Below, piece after piece: positions 30,721 through 41,858 of a stretch of DNA of 64,000 nt. The notes beneath the pieces are model-generated. The model ran no database searches. It worked only from the letters and a program-made list of their open reading frames with translations, and had not been told where the DNA came from. Each line of letters opens with the position of its first letter. Position 1 is the first letter of the stretch. This stretch comes from Prochlorococcus sp. AG-402-N10 (lineage in GTDB: Bacteria; Cyanobacteriota; Cyanobacteriia; PCC-6307; Cyanobiaceae), in NCBI GenBank assembly GCA_003216465.1, contig QCIU01000004.1, positions 1 to 64,000 on the forward strand, written 5' to 3'. A program made the translations under genes and the position numbers.

Positions 30721-31476
30721 TTATGGCTCTGAGATTATCTTTCCTTCTTGTGCATCATTGGCAACTGTTCTTAATTCATCACAACCTTCTTTTAATGTTG
30801 GATAAGCAAACATCCCGCTTCCTGCGATAAAACAGTTCGCACCTGCCTCCGCACATTGCGAAATTGTCCAATTCGCTTTGATCCCACCATCGACTTCAAT
30901 ATCTACATTTAGATTCTTTTCAATAACAAATTGTCTAATCTTTCTAATTTTATTTAGCATTGTAGGAATATAAGCTTGCCCCCCAAAGCCTGGGTTTACT
31001 GTCATAACTAAGACATGATCAACCATATCCATAATGTTTTCAATCATTTCAAATGGTGTATGAGGGTTTAGTGCTACCGAGGGTGAACCACCAAGATCCC
31101 TTATCCTTCCAAGTACCCTGTGAAGGTGAACATTAGCTTCAGCATGGGCTATAACAACCCCAGGCTCTCCATTGGAACCTTTTGTGGCTTTGACATATTC
31201 CTCAAGCATTGTTTCACAATTATATTGGCTCACCATTAATTGAGTCTCAAAAGGCACATTACAATATTTTCTACATGCGGCAATCATTTCAGGACCAAAA
31301 GTAAGATTTGGGACAAAGTTTCCATCCATCACATCAAATTGAATTCGATCAACACCTGCCTCTTCAAGATCTTTTACGCATGCCCCCATATTTGCCCAGT
31401 CTGCTGGTAATACTGAAGGAATTATTTGAATTGGTCGATTAACACTAACTGGATTTTTAGAATAAGATTCGGGCAT
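30721..31476 (-). CDS. rpe: Ribulose-phosphate 3-epimerase
   Basis: PSVLPADWANMG, FDVMDGNFVPNLTFGP, MTVNPGFGGQAYI, VDGGI. Confidence 0.98.
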   Translation of the reverse strand: MPESYSKNPVSVNRPIQIIPSVLPADWANMGACVKDLEEAGVDRIQFDVMDGNFVPNLTFGPEMIAACRKYCNVPFETQLMVSQYNCETMLEEYVKATKGSNGEPGVVIAHAEANVHLHRVLGRIRDLGGSPSVALNPHTPFEMIENIMDMVDHVLVMTVNPGFGGQAYIPTMLNKIRKIRQFVIEKNLNVDIEVDGGIKANWTISQCAEAGANCFIAGSGMFAYPTLKEGCDELRTVANDAQEGKIISEP

Positions 31477-31593
31477 TTAATTTTTAAAATATTTAATAAA
31501 GATACTATATTTGGTTGTTTATTCCTAATTTCAAGTCACGGCCTGATAAAGTAACACCTGCAAAGAGTTAAAAAAAGCTAATTAGCAAAATAA

Positions 31594-31623
31594 TTCTCAT
31601 AAAAAAGGCATTTTTTATGAGAA
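31594..31623. promoter_or_regulatory. Perfect 13-bp inverted repeat with GGCA loop between divergent rpe and glpX
   Basis: TTCTCATAAAAAA-GGCA-TTTTTTATGAGAA; not followed by a T-run. Confidence 0.6.
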
Positions 31624-31663
31624 CATAATTTAAACCTCTTAGAAATCTTTTAAAAATTTAATT

Positions 31664-32665
31664 GTGAATCAAACTTTAATTCAAGAAATTCTCGAAGTAG
31701 TCGAGCAAGCTGCAATCGCATCTGCAAAACTTACTGGTTTAGGCCAGAAAGATGAAGCAGACGCTGCTGCTGTTGAAGCAATGAGATTGCGAATGGGCAA
31801 AATTGAAATGAAAGGTAAAATTGTGATAGGTGAAGGTGAACGTGACGAAGCACCAATGTTGTATATCGGAGAAGAGGTTGGAAGTGGTAATGGTCCAGGA
31901 GTTGACTTTGCTGTAGACCCATGTGAAGGTACTAATCTTTGTGCTAATAATCAGAGAGGATCTATGGCAGTATTAGCTGCTTCAGATACTGGAGGGCTTT
32001 TCAATGCGCCTGATTTTTATATGAATAAATTAGCTGCTCCTCCAGCTGCGAAAGGAAAGGTAGATATTAGGAACTCAGCAACTGAGAACTTAAAGATTCT
32101 AAGTAACTGCTTGGATTTAGCAATTGATGAACTAACAGTAGTTGTAATGGATAGGGCACGACATAAAGGTCTTATCAAGGAGATTCGAGAATGTGGAGCT
32201 AAAATTCAACCTATCTCTGATGGAGATGTTCAAGCTGCTATTGCATGCGGATTTGCAGGTACTGGTACTCATTGCTTAATGGGTATAGGAGCAGCTCCTG
32301 AAGGTGTAATATCTGCCGCTGCAATGAGAGCTTTGGGGGGGCATTTTCAAGGACAGTTAGTTTATGATCCTGCGATTGCACAGACTTCCGAGTGGGCAGA
32401 TTATACAAAAGAAGGAAATATACAACGTTTAAATGAGATGGGAATCACTGATATTGACAAAATCTATGAGGCAAATGAACTCGCTTCAGGAGAAAATGTA
32501 ATTTTTGCAGGTAGTGGAATTACTGATGGATTGTTATTTGATGGAGTCAAATTTGAGAAAGATTGTACCAGAACAAGTAGTCTTGTAATAAGTACATTAG
32601 ATAGTACTTGTAGATTCACAAATACAATACACATGAAAGATGGCGCTAAAAGCATCAGCCTTTAA
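31664..32665 (+). CDS. glpX: Class II fructose-1,6-bisphosphatase / sedoheptulose-1,7-bisphosphatase (GTG start)
   Basis: [43 protein letters not shown]. Confidence 0.98.
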   Translation: MNQTLIQEILEVVEQAAIASAKLTGLGQKDEADAAAVEAMRLRMGKIEMKGKIVIGEGERDEAPMLYIGEEVGSGNGPGVDFAVDPCEGTNLCANNQRGSMAVLAASDTGGLFNAPDFYMNKLAAPPAAKGKVDIRNSATENLKILSNCLDLAIDELTVVVMDRARHKGLIKEIRECGAKIQPISDGDVQAAIACGFAGTGTHCLMGIGAAPEGVISAAAMRALGGHFQGQLVYDPAIAQTSEWADYTKEGNIQRLNEMGITDIDKIYEANELASGENVIFAGSGITDGLLFDGVKFEKDCTRTSSLVISTLDSTCRFTNTIHMKDGAKSISL

Positions 32666-32682
32666 TATTTCTATTTGATTTT

Positions 32683-33993
32683 ATGAATATTGTTGTCGTC
32701 GGACTGAGTCATCGCACGGCACCTGTCGAAGTGCGTGAGAAGTTAAGTATTCCTGATCAATCTATTTCTGATTCTCTAAAAACTCTTAGAGCCTATTCTG
32801 ATATTTTAGAAGTTTCTATTTTAAGTACTTGCAATAGGTTAGAAATATACGGTCTTGTAAAAGACAAAAATATTGGTATTTCATCTATCAAAGAATTTTT
32901 ATCAGATTATTCTAAAGTTAGTCTTGATAATCTAAATCCTCATCTATTTGATTTTAGGCAAGAAGAAGCTGTTTTACATTTAATGAAAGTATCTGCCGGA
33001 TTAGATAGCCTTGTTTTGGGGGAAGGACAAATCCTATCTCAAGTTAAAAAAATGATGCGATTAGGCCAGGAGAACCAATCTACTGGGCCAATTCTTAATA
33101 GGTTATTAAGTCAATCAGTTAGTGCTGGGAAGAAAGTTAGATCTGAAACAAACTTAGGTACTGGAGCTGTATCAATTAGTTCAGCAGCTGTAGAACTAGC
33201 TCAATTAAAAATTGGACAGGATCATGGTGTTGATGGGCTTGTAAGTTTGAAATCAGAAAAGGTTCTTGTCGTTGGCGCAGGACGGATGAGTAGACTTTTG
33301 ATTACTCATTTGAAATCTAAAGGTTGTAATAAACTTACTCTTTTGAATAGGAATATTGATAGAGCAGTTAATCTCGCAGGAGATTTTTCAGATATTGAAA
33401 TTAATTGTAAGAATTTAAATGAATTGGATGAAAACATATCATTGTCTTCTCTTGTTTTCACAAGCACTGCTTCTGAAAAACCTTTTATTGATTTAGCAAG
33501 AGTTGAAAATATAGGTTTAAAAAATAAACTTAAATTTATTGATATAGGTGTACCAAGAAATATTTCTAATGATGTTAAACATCATGCTTTCATTGAGTCT
33601 TTCGATGTAGACGACTTAGAGGAAGTTGTGACTAGAAATCAGGAGTTTAGGCAAAAAATAGCAAAAGAGGCTGAATCTCTGGTGAAAGAGGAAAAAATTA
33701 TTTTTTTGGAATGGTGGGCAAGTTTGGAAGCAGTTCCTGTTATCAACAAATTGAGATCTGATTTAGAGTTAATAAGAAAAGAAGAGTTGCAAAAGGCATT
33801 AAGTAGAATGGGACCTGATTTTTCTGCTCGAGAAAGAAAAGTTGTAGAGGCTTTAACAAAAGGAATTATTAATAAGATTCTTCATACCCCAGTAACAAAA
33901 TTAAGAAGTCCTCAGTCTAGGGAAGAAAGACAAGCATCATTAAAAATCGTGGAAAAATTGTTCTCATTGATAGATGATGATCAAATTAATTGA
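32683..33993 (+). CDS. hemA: Glutamyl-tRNA reductase
   Basis: GLSHRTAPVEVREKL, STCNRLEIYGL, GEGQILSQVKK. Confidence 0.98.
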   Translation: MNIVVVGLSHRTAPVEVREKLSIPDQSISDSLKTLRAYSDILEVSILSTCNRLEIYGLVKDKNIGISSIKEFLSDYSKVSLDNLNPHLFDFRQEEAVLHLMKVSAGLDSLVLGEGQILSQVKKMMRLGQENQSTGPILNRLLSQSVSAGKKVRSETNLGTGAVSISSAAVELAQLKIGQDHGVDGLVSLKSEKVLVVGAGRMSRLLITHLKSKGCNKLTLLNRNIDRAVNLAGDFSDIEINCKNLNELDENISLSSLVFTSTASEKPFIDLARVENIGLKNKLKFIDIGVPRNISNDVKHHAFIESFDVDDLEEVVTRNQEFRQKIAKEAESLVKEEKIIFLEWWASLEAVPVINKLRSDLELIRKEELQKALSRMGPDFSARERKVVEALTKGIINKILHTPVTKLRSPQSREERQASLKIVEKLFSLIDDDQIN

Positions 33994-34122
33994 AAATTCT
34001 AAGTTTATATTAAGTTTTTCATTAGATTTTCCCGAATACCTTTGTAAAGTGGCCATTTCCATTTTTATATTTGCACATAATCAGTTAATTTTAATAATTG
34101 AGTATACCTCCATTAAATTGTA

Positions 34123-35418
34123 ATGAAGCGTGTGTTGGCAATCATCCTCGGAGGAGGAAAAGGTTCTAGGCTTTATCCCTTAACAAAAATGAGGGCTAAA
34201 CCTGCAGTACCTTTAGCAGGTAAATATCGATTGATTGATATCCCGATTAGTAATTGTATTAATTCTGGGATTAATAAAATGTACGTACTCACTCAGTTCA
34301 ATAGTGCTTCTCTCAACAGACACATCGGAAGAACTTATAATTTAAGTGCGCCTTTTGGTCAAGGATTTGTAGAAGTTCTAGCTGCTCAGCAGACTCCTGA
34401 TAGTCCAAAATGGTTTGAAGGTACTGCTGATGCAGTAAGAAAATATCAATGGTTATTTCAGGAATGGGATGTTGATGAATACCTAATATTGTCAGGTGAT
34501 CAGCTCTATAGAATGGATTACAGTTTATTCGTTCAGCATCATAGGGAAAATAATGCTGATTTAACTGTTGCGGCTTTGCCAGTTGATGAGGCTCAGGCTG
34601 AAGGTTTTGGCCTTATGAGAACAGATGAATTGGGTAATATCAAAGAATTTAGCGAAAAGCCTACTGGTGAGAAATTAAAGTCAATGGCTGTTGATACATC
34701 TAAATTCGGATTAACTAAGGAATCAGCATTAGAGAAACCATATCTTGCTTCGATGGGGATATACGTTTTTAGTAGAAAGACTCTCTTTGATTTATTAAAT
34801 AAGTTCCCTAATTATACAGATTTTGGTAAAGATATAATCCCTGAGGCGTTAGGAAGAGGAGATATATTAAAGAGTTATGTTTTTGATGATTACTGGGAAG
34901 ATATTGGAACTATTGGAGCCTTTTTTGAATCAAATTTAGCATTAACTCAACAACCAAAGCCACCATTTAGTTTTTATGATGAAAAATTTCCAATATATAC
35001 AAGGCCAAGATATCTTCCTCCATCAAAACTTGTAGATGCTCAAATTACTGACTCAATAGTTTGCGAAGGAACTATTTTGAAATCATGTAGTATTTTGCAT
35101 TGTGTTTTAGGAGTAAGAAGTAGAATTGAAAGTGATTCTGTTATTGAAGACACCTTGGTAATGGGGGCTGATTTTTTTGAGTCGGTTGAGGAGAGGATTG
35201 AATTAAGAAAAGGTGGTGGGACTCCTCTGGGAGTAGGCGAAGGCACAACAATCAAAAGAGCAATTCTTGATAAGAATGCAAGAATTGGAGATAATGTTGT
35301 GATAGTTAATAAGGATAGAATAGAAGAAGCAGACAAGCCAGAGCTGGGATTTTATATACGAAATGGAATCGTTGTTGTAGTTAAAAATGCAACTATTGCT
35401 AACGGAACAATTATTTGA
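34123..35418 (+). CDS. glgC: Glucose-1-phosphate adenylyltransferase
   Basis: [54 protein letters not shown]. Confidence 0.99.
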   Translation: MKRVLAIILGGGKGSRLYPLTKMRAKPAVPLAGKYRLIDIPISNCINSGINKMYVLTQFNSASLNRHIGRTYNLSAPFGQGFVEVLAAQQTPDSPKWFEGTADAVRKYQWLFQEWDVDEYLILSGDQLYRMDYSLFVQHHRENNADLTVAALPVDEAQAEGFGLMRTDELGNIKEFSEKPTGEKLKSMAVDTSKFGLTKESALEKPYLASMGIYVFSRKTLFDLLNKFPNYTDFGKDIIPEALGRGDILKSYVFDDYWEDIGTIGAFFESNLALTQQPKPPFSFYDEKFPIYTRPRYLPPSKLVDAQITDSIVCEGTILKSCSILHCVLGVRSRIESDSVIEDTLVMGADFFESVEERIELRKGGGTPLGVGEGTTIKRAILDKNARIGDNVVIVNKDRIEEADKPELGFYIRNGIVVVVKNATIANGTII

Positions 35419-35516
35419 TTTAGTATTTCGATCATTTTTCGCTGACATAAGTGTTATTTTTTAAGCAATTTCCATAAGTTGCATGCAATATATATTTATC
35501 GCGTTTTTAATTTTTT

Positions 35517-36935
35517 ATGTCCAAGGCACATTTTGGTTTAATCGGTCTTGGAGTAATGGGGGAGAATTTAGTTCTTAATGCAGAAAGAAATGGTTTTTCT
35601 AGTGTTGTTTTTAATAGAACCTATTCAAAAACTGAAGAATTCTTAGAGGGTAGAGGCTTAGGAAAGAATATAGAGGGAGCTAGGTCACTGCAAGAGTTTG
35701 TAAATAAGCTTGAAAGGCCAAGAAGAATACTAATGATGGTCAAAGCTGGATCTGCTACTGATGCAGTCATTGACAATATTTCTGAATACCTCGAAGAAGG
35801 TGATTTATTAATAGATGGAGGCAATTCTCAGTTTAAGGATACTGAAAGAAGGGTTGAGACTCTTGAAAGTAAGAGCTTCGGTTATATAGGAATGGGTGTT
35901 TCTGGTGGCGCCAAAGGTGCTTTAGAGGGACCAAGTATGATGCCAGGGGGTACTAAGGCCTCCTATGACGCAATAGAAAGTTTATTGACTAAAATGGCTG
36001 CCAAAGTTGAAGACGGTCCTTGTGTTGCTTACGTTGGACCAGGTGGTTCTGGACACTTCGTTAAAACTGTTCATAACGGTATTGAATATGGTATTGAACA
36101 GATACTTGCAGAGGCTTATGACTTAATGAAGAGAGTTAAGAATATGAATGGCTCACAAATGTCAGAGGTTTTTGGTATTTGGAATAATACTGATGAATTA
36201 GCTTCCTATCTTGTTGAAATAACAGAGATATGTTTAAACGCTAAAGATGAATCAACAGAAGAGTTTGTAGTTGAGAAAATATTGGACAAAGCTGGCCAAA
36301 AAGGTACTGGTTTATGGACTGTGGTCAGTGCATTAGAACTTGGCGTCTCAGTCCCTACTATTTATGCCTCTTTAAATGCAAGGGTTATGAGTTCCCTCAA
36401 AGAGCAACGTTGTGAAATCGAGAAAACTATCCCGATGGAAGCCATAGAAGATTTTGATTTGGGTGATATTTCTAATGGTATGAAACCTTTATTCGACGCA
36501 GTGGTTCTTGCAACTATTGCTAGTTATGCTCAAGGTATGGATATATTAAGTGAAGCATCATCTGTTTATGATTATGAATTGAATATGCCATCAATTGCTC
36601 AAATATGGAAAGGTGGATGCATTATAAGATCTAAATTATTAAGGAAAATTCAAGATGCATATCAAAAAGATCCTAAATTAAAGAATTTAATATTTGATGA
36701 TTGGTTCAATAACGAAATTTCTACAAGAATTGATAATTTAGCCAGTGTTGTTTCTTCCTCAACTAAAGCTGGTATACCGGTGCCTTGTTTATCTAGCACT
36801 TTAGACTATCTTAATAGCTACAGAACAAACAGGCTTCCTCAAAATTTAGTGCAAGCGATGAGAGATTGTTTTGGCTCTCATACTTATGAAAGAGTTGATA
36901 AAGAAGGAAGTTTTCATACTGAATGGATGAAATGA
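35517..36935 (+). CDS. gnd: 6-phosphogluconate dehydrogenase (decarboxylating)
   Basis: GLIGLGVMGENLVLNAERNGF, GGAKGALEGPSMMPGG, HNGIEYGIEQ. Confidence 0.98.
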   Translation: MSKAHFGLIGLGVMGENLVLNAERNGFSSVVFNRTYSKTEEFLEGRGLGKNIEGARSLQEFVNKLERPRRILMMVKAGSATDAVIDNISEYLEEGDLLIDGGNSQFKDTERRVETLESKSFGYIGMGVSGGAKGALEGPSMMPGGTKASYDAIESLLTKMAAKVEDGPCVAYVGPGGSGHFVKTVHNGIEYGIEQILAEAYDLMKRVKNMNGSQMSEVFGIWNNTDELASYLVEITEICLNAKDESTEEFVVEKILDKAGQKGTGLWTVVSALELGVSVPTIYASLNARVMSSLKEQRCEIEKTIPMEAIEDFDLGDISNGMKPLFDAVVLATIASYAQGMDILSEASSVYDYELNMPSIAQIWKGGCIIRSKLLRKIQDAYQKDPKLKNLIFDDWFNNEISTRIDNLASVVSSSTKAGIPVPCLSSTLDYLNSYRTNRLPQNLVQAMRDCFGSHTYERVDKEGSFHTEWMK

Positions 36936-37660
36936 TTGAACAATCTTATGATGGATACAAGCTACACATATATAAAGATAAATTAGAACTCTCATCTAAT
37001 GTTTCTAATTTTATAGAAAATCAAATTTTTAAAATATTAAAAATTAAGGAAAGATTTCAATTCTGTGTAAGTGGTGGTTCCACTCCAAAATCTGTATATA
37101 AGTTACTTTCAGAGAGAGATATTGAATGGAATAAAGTAGATATTTTTTTAGGTGATGAGAGGTGCGTTGATCCAAAATCTGAATTGAGTAACTCGCTGAT
37201 GTTAAAGAATTCGTTGTTATCTAAATATGGTTCTAAAGCTTTCTTTTATGAAATTTTTAGTGATAAAAAAGTTGACGAAAATATCTCTAAAAATTTATTA
37301 ATTTCTAAAATGAGTGAAAAGTGTAATGGTAATCCCCCATCTTTCGATTTAACTTTATTAGGCCTTGGAGATGATGGTCATACCGCTTCATTATTCCCAT
37401 ATCGGAAAGAAAATAATGCAGAGGATTTAGTAATTTTTAATGAGGGTAAGGGACTTAAAAGAATTTCTCTAACACCTAAAGTACTCTCTGCTTCTTCAAA
37501 GATAATATTTTTAGTTAGTGGAGCTTCTAAACAATTAGCACTCAAGAGGTTATTGGATAAAGATGAATCTCATGAAAGGACTCCTTCTAAAATGATTAAA
37601 TCAAATAGCCAGATATCAATATTTTGCGATGTAGAATCTTCAAAAGATTTATCAATTTAG
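36923..37660 (+). CDS. pgl: 6-phosphogluconolactonase
   Basis: CVSGGSTPKSVYKLLSE, IFLGDERCVDPKSELSNSLM, GLGDDGHTASLFP; overlaps the gnd 3' end. Confidence 0.95.
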   Translation: MDEMIEQSYDGYKLHIYKDKLELSSNVSNFIENQIFKILKIKERFQFCVSGGSTPKSVYKLLSERDIEWNKVDIFLGDERCVDPKSELSNSLMLKNSLLSKYGSKAFFYEIFSDKKVDENISKNLLISKMSEKCNGNPPSFDLTLLGLGDDGHTASLFPYRKENNAEDLVIFNEGKGLKRISLTPKVLSASSKIIFLVSGASKQLALKRLLDKDESHERTPSKMIKSNSQISIFCDVESSKDLSI

Positions 37661-37690
37661 TTAGATTCTATTTAGTTCTAAAATAATTTA

Positions 37691-38239
37691 ATGAATAATA
37701 AAAAAGTTTTATTCCAGAAAAAAGAGTTTGAAGGATGGGAAACCTTAAACGATACTGTTATGGGTGGATCAAGTTCAGCTTATTGTGAAAATACTAATTC
37801 TGGGCTTCTATTTAAAGGAAATATCATAGAAAAAGCTGGAGGTTTCGTTAGTTGTAGATCATCAATATATAAACCTTCATTAGATGTTAGCGAGTATCAA
37901 TCTTTTGAATTAAAAATAAATGGTCAAGGAAGAACTTTTAAATTTGCAGTTGCATGCGAAGATGACATCCTTGGGCTAACTGAATTGATTCCTGGTGGCC
38001 TGAGATGGATAAAATCTTTTCCTACTAAAAAATTTGGAATATCTAATATTCAAATTCCTTTTAATTCTCTTAGGCCTTCAGTAAGAGCTAATAAGGTACG
38101 TTTCCCTTTCAAATTTAAACCATCAAAAATCAAAAGATTACAAATTCTGCATTCAAAATTTGGAGATGATGGTCTACTTAATGGTGGATTCAAATCGGGT
38201 CCAATAAAAATATTATTAAAATCAATAAGTGTTCTTTGA
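37691..38239 (+). CDS. CIA30 family protein
   Basis: WETLNDTVMGGSSSAYCEN...GNIIEKAGGFVSCRS. Confidence 0.88.
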   Translation: MNNKKVLFQKKEFEGWETLNDTVMGGSSSAYCENTNSGLLFKGNIIEKAGGFVSCRSSIYKPSLDVSEYQSFELKINGQGRTFKFAVACEDDILGLTELIPGGLRWIKSFPTKKFGISNIQIPFNSLRPSVRANKVRFPFKFKPSKIKRLQILHSKFGDDGLLNGGFKSGPIKILLKSISVL

Positions 38240-38615
38240 AGATTTTGACGAAAATTTTAATACTTTAATTGCTAAATCAGCAGATTTAACAAATAAACCC
38301 TTTTTACACTCCGTAGTAAAGATTAGTGGTGAATATGAAAGAGATAATGAGGATATTGATTTAACTGTGAATATTTTATGTAGAGATAATGATGGGAAAA
38401 GATTGGATATTTATGACCTTGAGTTAGAACTATTTAGATCAAATAGTGAATTGGTTTTAGTAATTTCAAAGTTGAACTTTCCCGATGAACCTATTTTATG
38501 GAGTGGTGTAAAAACATTATGGATGAATAGTAATAATGGCAAAAAATGTTCTCCACCTAAATATAGTTCTAGATTAGAGAATCTTGCTACGAGGATAAAA
38601 AATTTTATTACTTAG
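38229..38615 (+). CDS. Hypothetical protein overlapping the CIA30 gene end
   Basis: 128-aa ORF, no recognised family; start codon uncertain. Confidence 0.65.
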   Translation: MFFEDFDENFNTLIAKSADLTNKPFLHSVVKISGEYERDNEDIDLTVNILCRDNDGKRLDIYDLELELFRSNSELVLVISKLNFPDEPILWSGVKTLWMNSNNGKKCSPPKYSSRLENLATRIKNFIT

Positions 38616-38632
38616 AAAAATTTATTTGGATA

Positions 38633-40312
38633 TTATTCTTCCAAGTCTGTAACTGCTCCTAAACTTGATGTGCTAACTATTCTTGCATATTTTGAAAGAA
38701 CCCCTTTTTTATATTTTTTACTAGGCTTTTCCCAGCTAATTCTTCTCTTTTCTAATTCATCATCAGATAGTTCAACTTCAATTAATTGGTTTACTGCATC
38801 AACAGTGATTAAATCACCTTCTCTTATTAACGCTATATTCCCGCCTACTGCTGCCTCTGGTGCAATATGTCCAACAACTAGGCCATAGGTGCCGCCACTA
38901 AATCTGCCATCAGTTATTAGAGCTACCTTTTCTCCTAGTCCTTGCCCAACAATTGCTGATGTAGGAGCCAACATTTCTCTCATTCCTGGTCCGCCAACAG
39001 GTCCTTCATTTCTTATGACCACAACATTACCAGCTTTGATATCATTATTCAAAATTGATTTAAGACAATCCTCCTCGCTTTCAAAAATGCGAGCAGGTCC
39101 TTTTAATACAGGATTCTTTACTCCACTAATTTTGGCAACGCAACCTTCCGAGGCTAAGTTACCTTTTAGAATTGCTAAGTGACCTTTTTTATAAAGCGGG
39201 TTTTCAATATCTCGAATGACATCCTGATTCTCTGGAGGATTATCTGGAATATTAATTAATGATTCAACTATTGTTTTACCCTCTATGTTTTTGCAATCAC
39301 CATGTATCAAACCTGCCTTTAAAAGTATTTTCATAACTTGAGGAATTCCACCTGCCTTATGAAGATCTACTGTTACATATCTGCCGCTAGGTTTTAAGTC
39401 GCAAATCACAGGTACCTTTTGTCTTATTTTTTCAAAATCTTCGATATTAATATCAATACCTGCAGTATTTGCTATGGCTAATATGTGAAGTACTGCATTT
39501 GTAGAACCTCCAATAGCCATGATTACAGATATTGCATTTTCGAAAGATTCTTTAGTCATAAGATCTAGTGGCCTGATATCTTTTTTAATTGCATCAACAA
39601 GTATTTCAGCACTTTTTTCGGCACTAATTTCCTTCTCATAATCTTCTGCCGCCATTGTTGAACTATGAGGAAGACTCAAACCTAAGACTTCTATTACTGC
39701 TGACATGGTATTGGCTGTGAACATTCCTCCACAACTCCCAGCTCCTGGAATACAATTTTTTTCAACATCAATTAATCTTTTCTCATTTATTTTCCCTGAA
39801 GTTAATTGCCCAACAGCTTCAAAAGCACTGACAACTGTAAGGTCTTCACCGTTTAATTTGCCAGGTTTTATAGTCCCTCCATAAATAAATATTGAAGGGA
39901 TATTCATTCTCGCAATTGCTATCATTGCCCCTGGCATATTTTTGTCACAACCACCTATAGCTAAAACTCCATCCATACTTTGAGCATTGCAAGCAGTTTC
40001 AATTGAATCAGCTATAACCTCCCTTGACACCAAAGAATATTTCATTCCCTCTGTTCCCATAGATATTCCATCGCTTACAGTGATGGTTCCGAACATCTGA
40101 GGCATTCCTCCAGATTTCCTTATTGAATCTTCAGCTTTAAGAGCTAATTCGTTTAGACCCATATTGCATGGTGTAATCGTGCTATATCCGTTAGCAACTC
40201 CAATAATAGGTTTAGTAAAGTCTTCGTCGCTAAATCCAACTGCTCTCAACATTGATCTGTTAGGAGACCTTTGAACACCTTGAGTTATTGCGGATGATCT
40301 TAATTTATTCAT
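38633..40312 (-). CDS. ilvD: Dihydroxy-acid dehydratase
   Basis: [52 protein letters not shown]. Confidence 0.98.
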   Translation of the reverse strand: MNKLRSSAITQGVQRSPNRSMLRAVGFSDEDFTKPIIGVANGYSTITPCNMGLNELALKAEDSIRKSGGMPQMFGTITVSDGISMGTEGMKYSLVSREVIADSIETACNAQSMDGVLAIGGCDKNMPGAMIAIARMNIPSIFIYGGTIKPGKLNGEDLTVVSAFEAVGQLTSGKINEKRLIDVEKNCIPGAGSCGGMFTANTMSAVIEVLGLSLPHSSTMAAEDYEKEISAEKSAEILVDAIKKDIRPLDLMTKESFENAISVIMAIGGSTNAVLHILAIANTAGIDINIEDFEKIRQKVPVICDLKPSGRYVTVDLHKAGGIPQVMKILLKAGLIHGDCKNIEGKTIVESLINIPDNPPENQDVIRDIENPLYKKGHLAILKGNLASEGCVAKISGVKNPVLKGPARIFESEEDCLKSILNNDIKAGNVVVIRNEGPVGGPGMREMLAPTSAIVGQGLGEKVALITDGRFSGGTYGLVVGHIAPEAAVGGNIALIREGDLITVDAVNQLIEVELSDDELEKRRISWEKPSKKYKKGVLSKYARIVSTSSLGAVTDLEE

Positions 40313-40335
40313 TTGATTTGATAATCTTCTTTATT

Positions 40336-40626
40336 TTATTGCCCTAACTCCTCAAGTTGTCTCCTTACATCAGCAATTGCGGAATTTAGTTGTTCCACTT
40401 TTTGTTCCAACTTCTCCCCTTCGACTTCATTTATGTTTTCGTTAGTATCAAGAGCCTCTGAACCATCTTGAATTCTAGATGAATACATCATTGCTCTTTG
40501 TTTTTTTTCCTCTTTTCTTTTATCTGCTTCAGATATTAACCACCATGCCAAACCTGCGGCTCCGATAAAAGCACCACTTATTAACGATAAAAAATTATTT
40601 GAAGACGAATCTCTGTATTCAGACAT
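40336..40626 (-). CDS. Small hypothetical protein with one TM segment and coiled coil
   Basis: FLSLISGAFIGAAGLAWWLISEADKRKEEKK. Confidence 0.7.
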   Translation of the reverse strand: MSEYRDSSSNNFLSLISGAFIGAAGLAWWLISEADKRKEEKKQRAMMYSSRIQDGSEALDTNENINEVEGEKLEQKVEQLNSAIADVRRQLEELGQ

Positions 40627-40655
40627 TGTTAATTTATTTCTATTTATATTATATC

Positions 40656-41273
40656 TTAGTTCTTATTTGAAAATATAGTACTCAAACGCAATAAAGGGTC
40701 GCCAATGCCAGGCTTTAAAAATTTTGATAGATCATCTTCTTCATCGATACAAGATGTATATATTACTTGTTGAGGAAATATCTTTGCAATTTCATTTAGC
40801 CCTTTATTGCTGCAAATTGATGATATTAATAAAATCCTATTAGATTCAACCCCTAATCTTTTTAAATTAATAAGGGTTTCAATTGGATTTGATTTCATCT
40901 TTATTTGATCTGAAAAAACAATAATTCCTTCATTATCATCAACCTTAGTTGGTAAGTCTCCTAAGCAAAGAGTTGAATTTGGGATCACTTCTTTTGCACC
41001 GTACCATAGGGATAATCCTTCAGGCATTTTCGCTATTACTTTTATTGGATAATCATTATTTATAAAAACACCTTCTGCTTCTCCATTATTTGTACTTATT
41101 TTCTCTTTTTTATATGGGAGCCAATCTCTTAACGCTTCATAAGTTAGCCATTTTCCTAATTGCTCATAACCGGTTGAATATAAAATATTAGGAGTATTTT
41201 TCTCTCTTAAAATTGAAAGCCAATGCTTTATTAATGGATGAGGTGGAACAATAACCTTTAGTGACATTGCCAT
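40656..41273 (-). CDS. upp: Uracil phosphoribosyltransferase homologue, apparently lacking the PRPP-loop motif
   Basis: VPPHPLIKHWLSILRE, LGKWLTYEALRDWLP, C-terminal PGIGDPLLRL; no DPMLATG-like PRPP loop. Confidence 0.8.
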   Translation of the reverse strand: MAMSLKVIVPPHPLIKHWLSILREKNTPNILYSTGYEQLGKWLTYEALRDWLPYKKEKISTNNGEAEGVFINNDYPIKVIAKMPEGLSLWYGAKEVIPNSTLCLGDLPTKVDDNEGIIVFSDQIKMKSNPIETLINLKRLGVESNRILLISSICSNKGLNEIAKIFPQQVIYTSCIDEEDDLSKFLKPGIGDPLLRLSTIFSNKN

Positions 41274-41335
41274 ATATTTTCCTTTAAGATAGGATTACAA
41301 ACTTTAAAACCCTAGATCTAAAATACATTTTTATT

Positions 41336-41848
41336 ATGATAAAATCAATTAATTTTCCTTCTCTCAAGAATGCTTTAATAACTATATTTTTTATTGGAGT
41401 CCTATTTTTTAATTTTGTAAACTCTGCTTGGGCTAAACGTCCTCCTGAAATAAGAAATCAGCAAGATCTTGATTTAGAGCAAGATATGCATGGTCAAGAT
41501 CTAAGTGGTAATGAATTTGTAAAGTTTAATTTAAATGGATTTGATTTTAGTCAAAGTAATTTAGAGGGCGCAGTTTTTAATAATAGTAAATTGCAAAAAG
41601 CAACTCTGAATGGAGCTAATCTTAGTGATGCTTTAGCATATGCAACAGATTTTACAGACGCAGATCTTTCAGATGTTAATTTTACAAATGCATTATTAAT
41701 GGAAAGTAATTTTGAAGGAGCAAAGATAGATGGTGCAGATTTTACTAATGCAGTTCTTAGTCGTATTCAACAAAAAGAATTATGTGAAATAGCTAATGGT
41801 ACAAATAGTTCTACAGGAGAAAGTACTGAATATAGTCTTGGGTGTTAG
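41336..41848 (+). CDS. Secreted (probably lumenal) pentapeptide-repeat protein
   Basis: Signal peptide ending SAWA, then A(D/N)LxX repeats (GANLSDALAYATDFTDADLSDVNFTNA). Confidence 0.92.
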   Translation: MIKSINFPSLKNALITIFFIGVLFFNFVNSAWAKRPPEIRNQQDLDLEQDMHGQDLSGNEFVKFNLNGFDFSQSNLEGAVFNNSKLQKATLNGANLSDALAYATDFTDADLSDVNFTNALLMESNFEGAKIDGADFTNAVLSRIQQKELCEIANGTNSSTGESTEYSLGC

Positions 41849-41858
41849 GAAATAATAA

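Noticed and set aside
32464-32655. 63-aa minus-strand ORF
   Set aside because: Antisense to glpX
35040-35448. 98-aa and 81-aa minus-strand ORFs
   Set aside because: Antisense to glgC 3' end; shadow ORFs
38670-39182. 72-aa and 97-aa plus-strand ORFs
   Set aside because: Antisense to ilvD; no homology
41336-41848. Repetitive coding sequence considered as a DNA repeat or CRISPR-like array
   Set aside because: Periodicity is explained by the pentapeptide-repeat protein; no direct repeats with spacers
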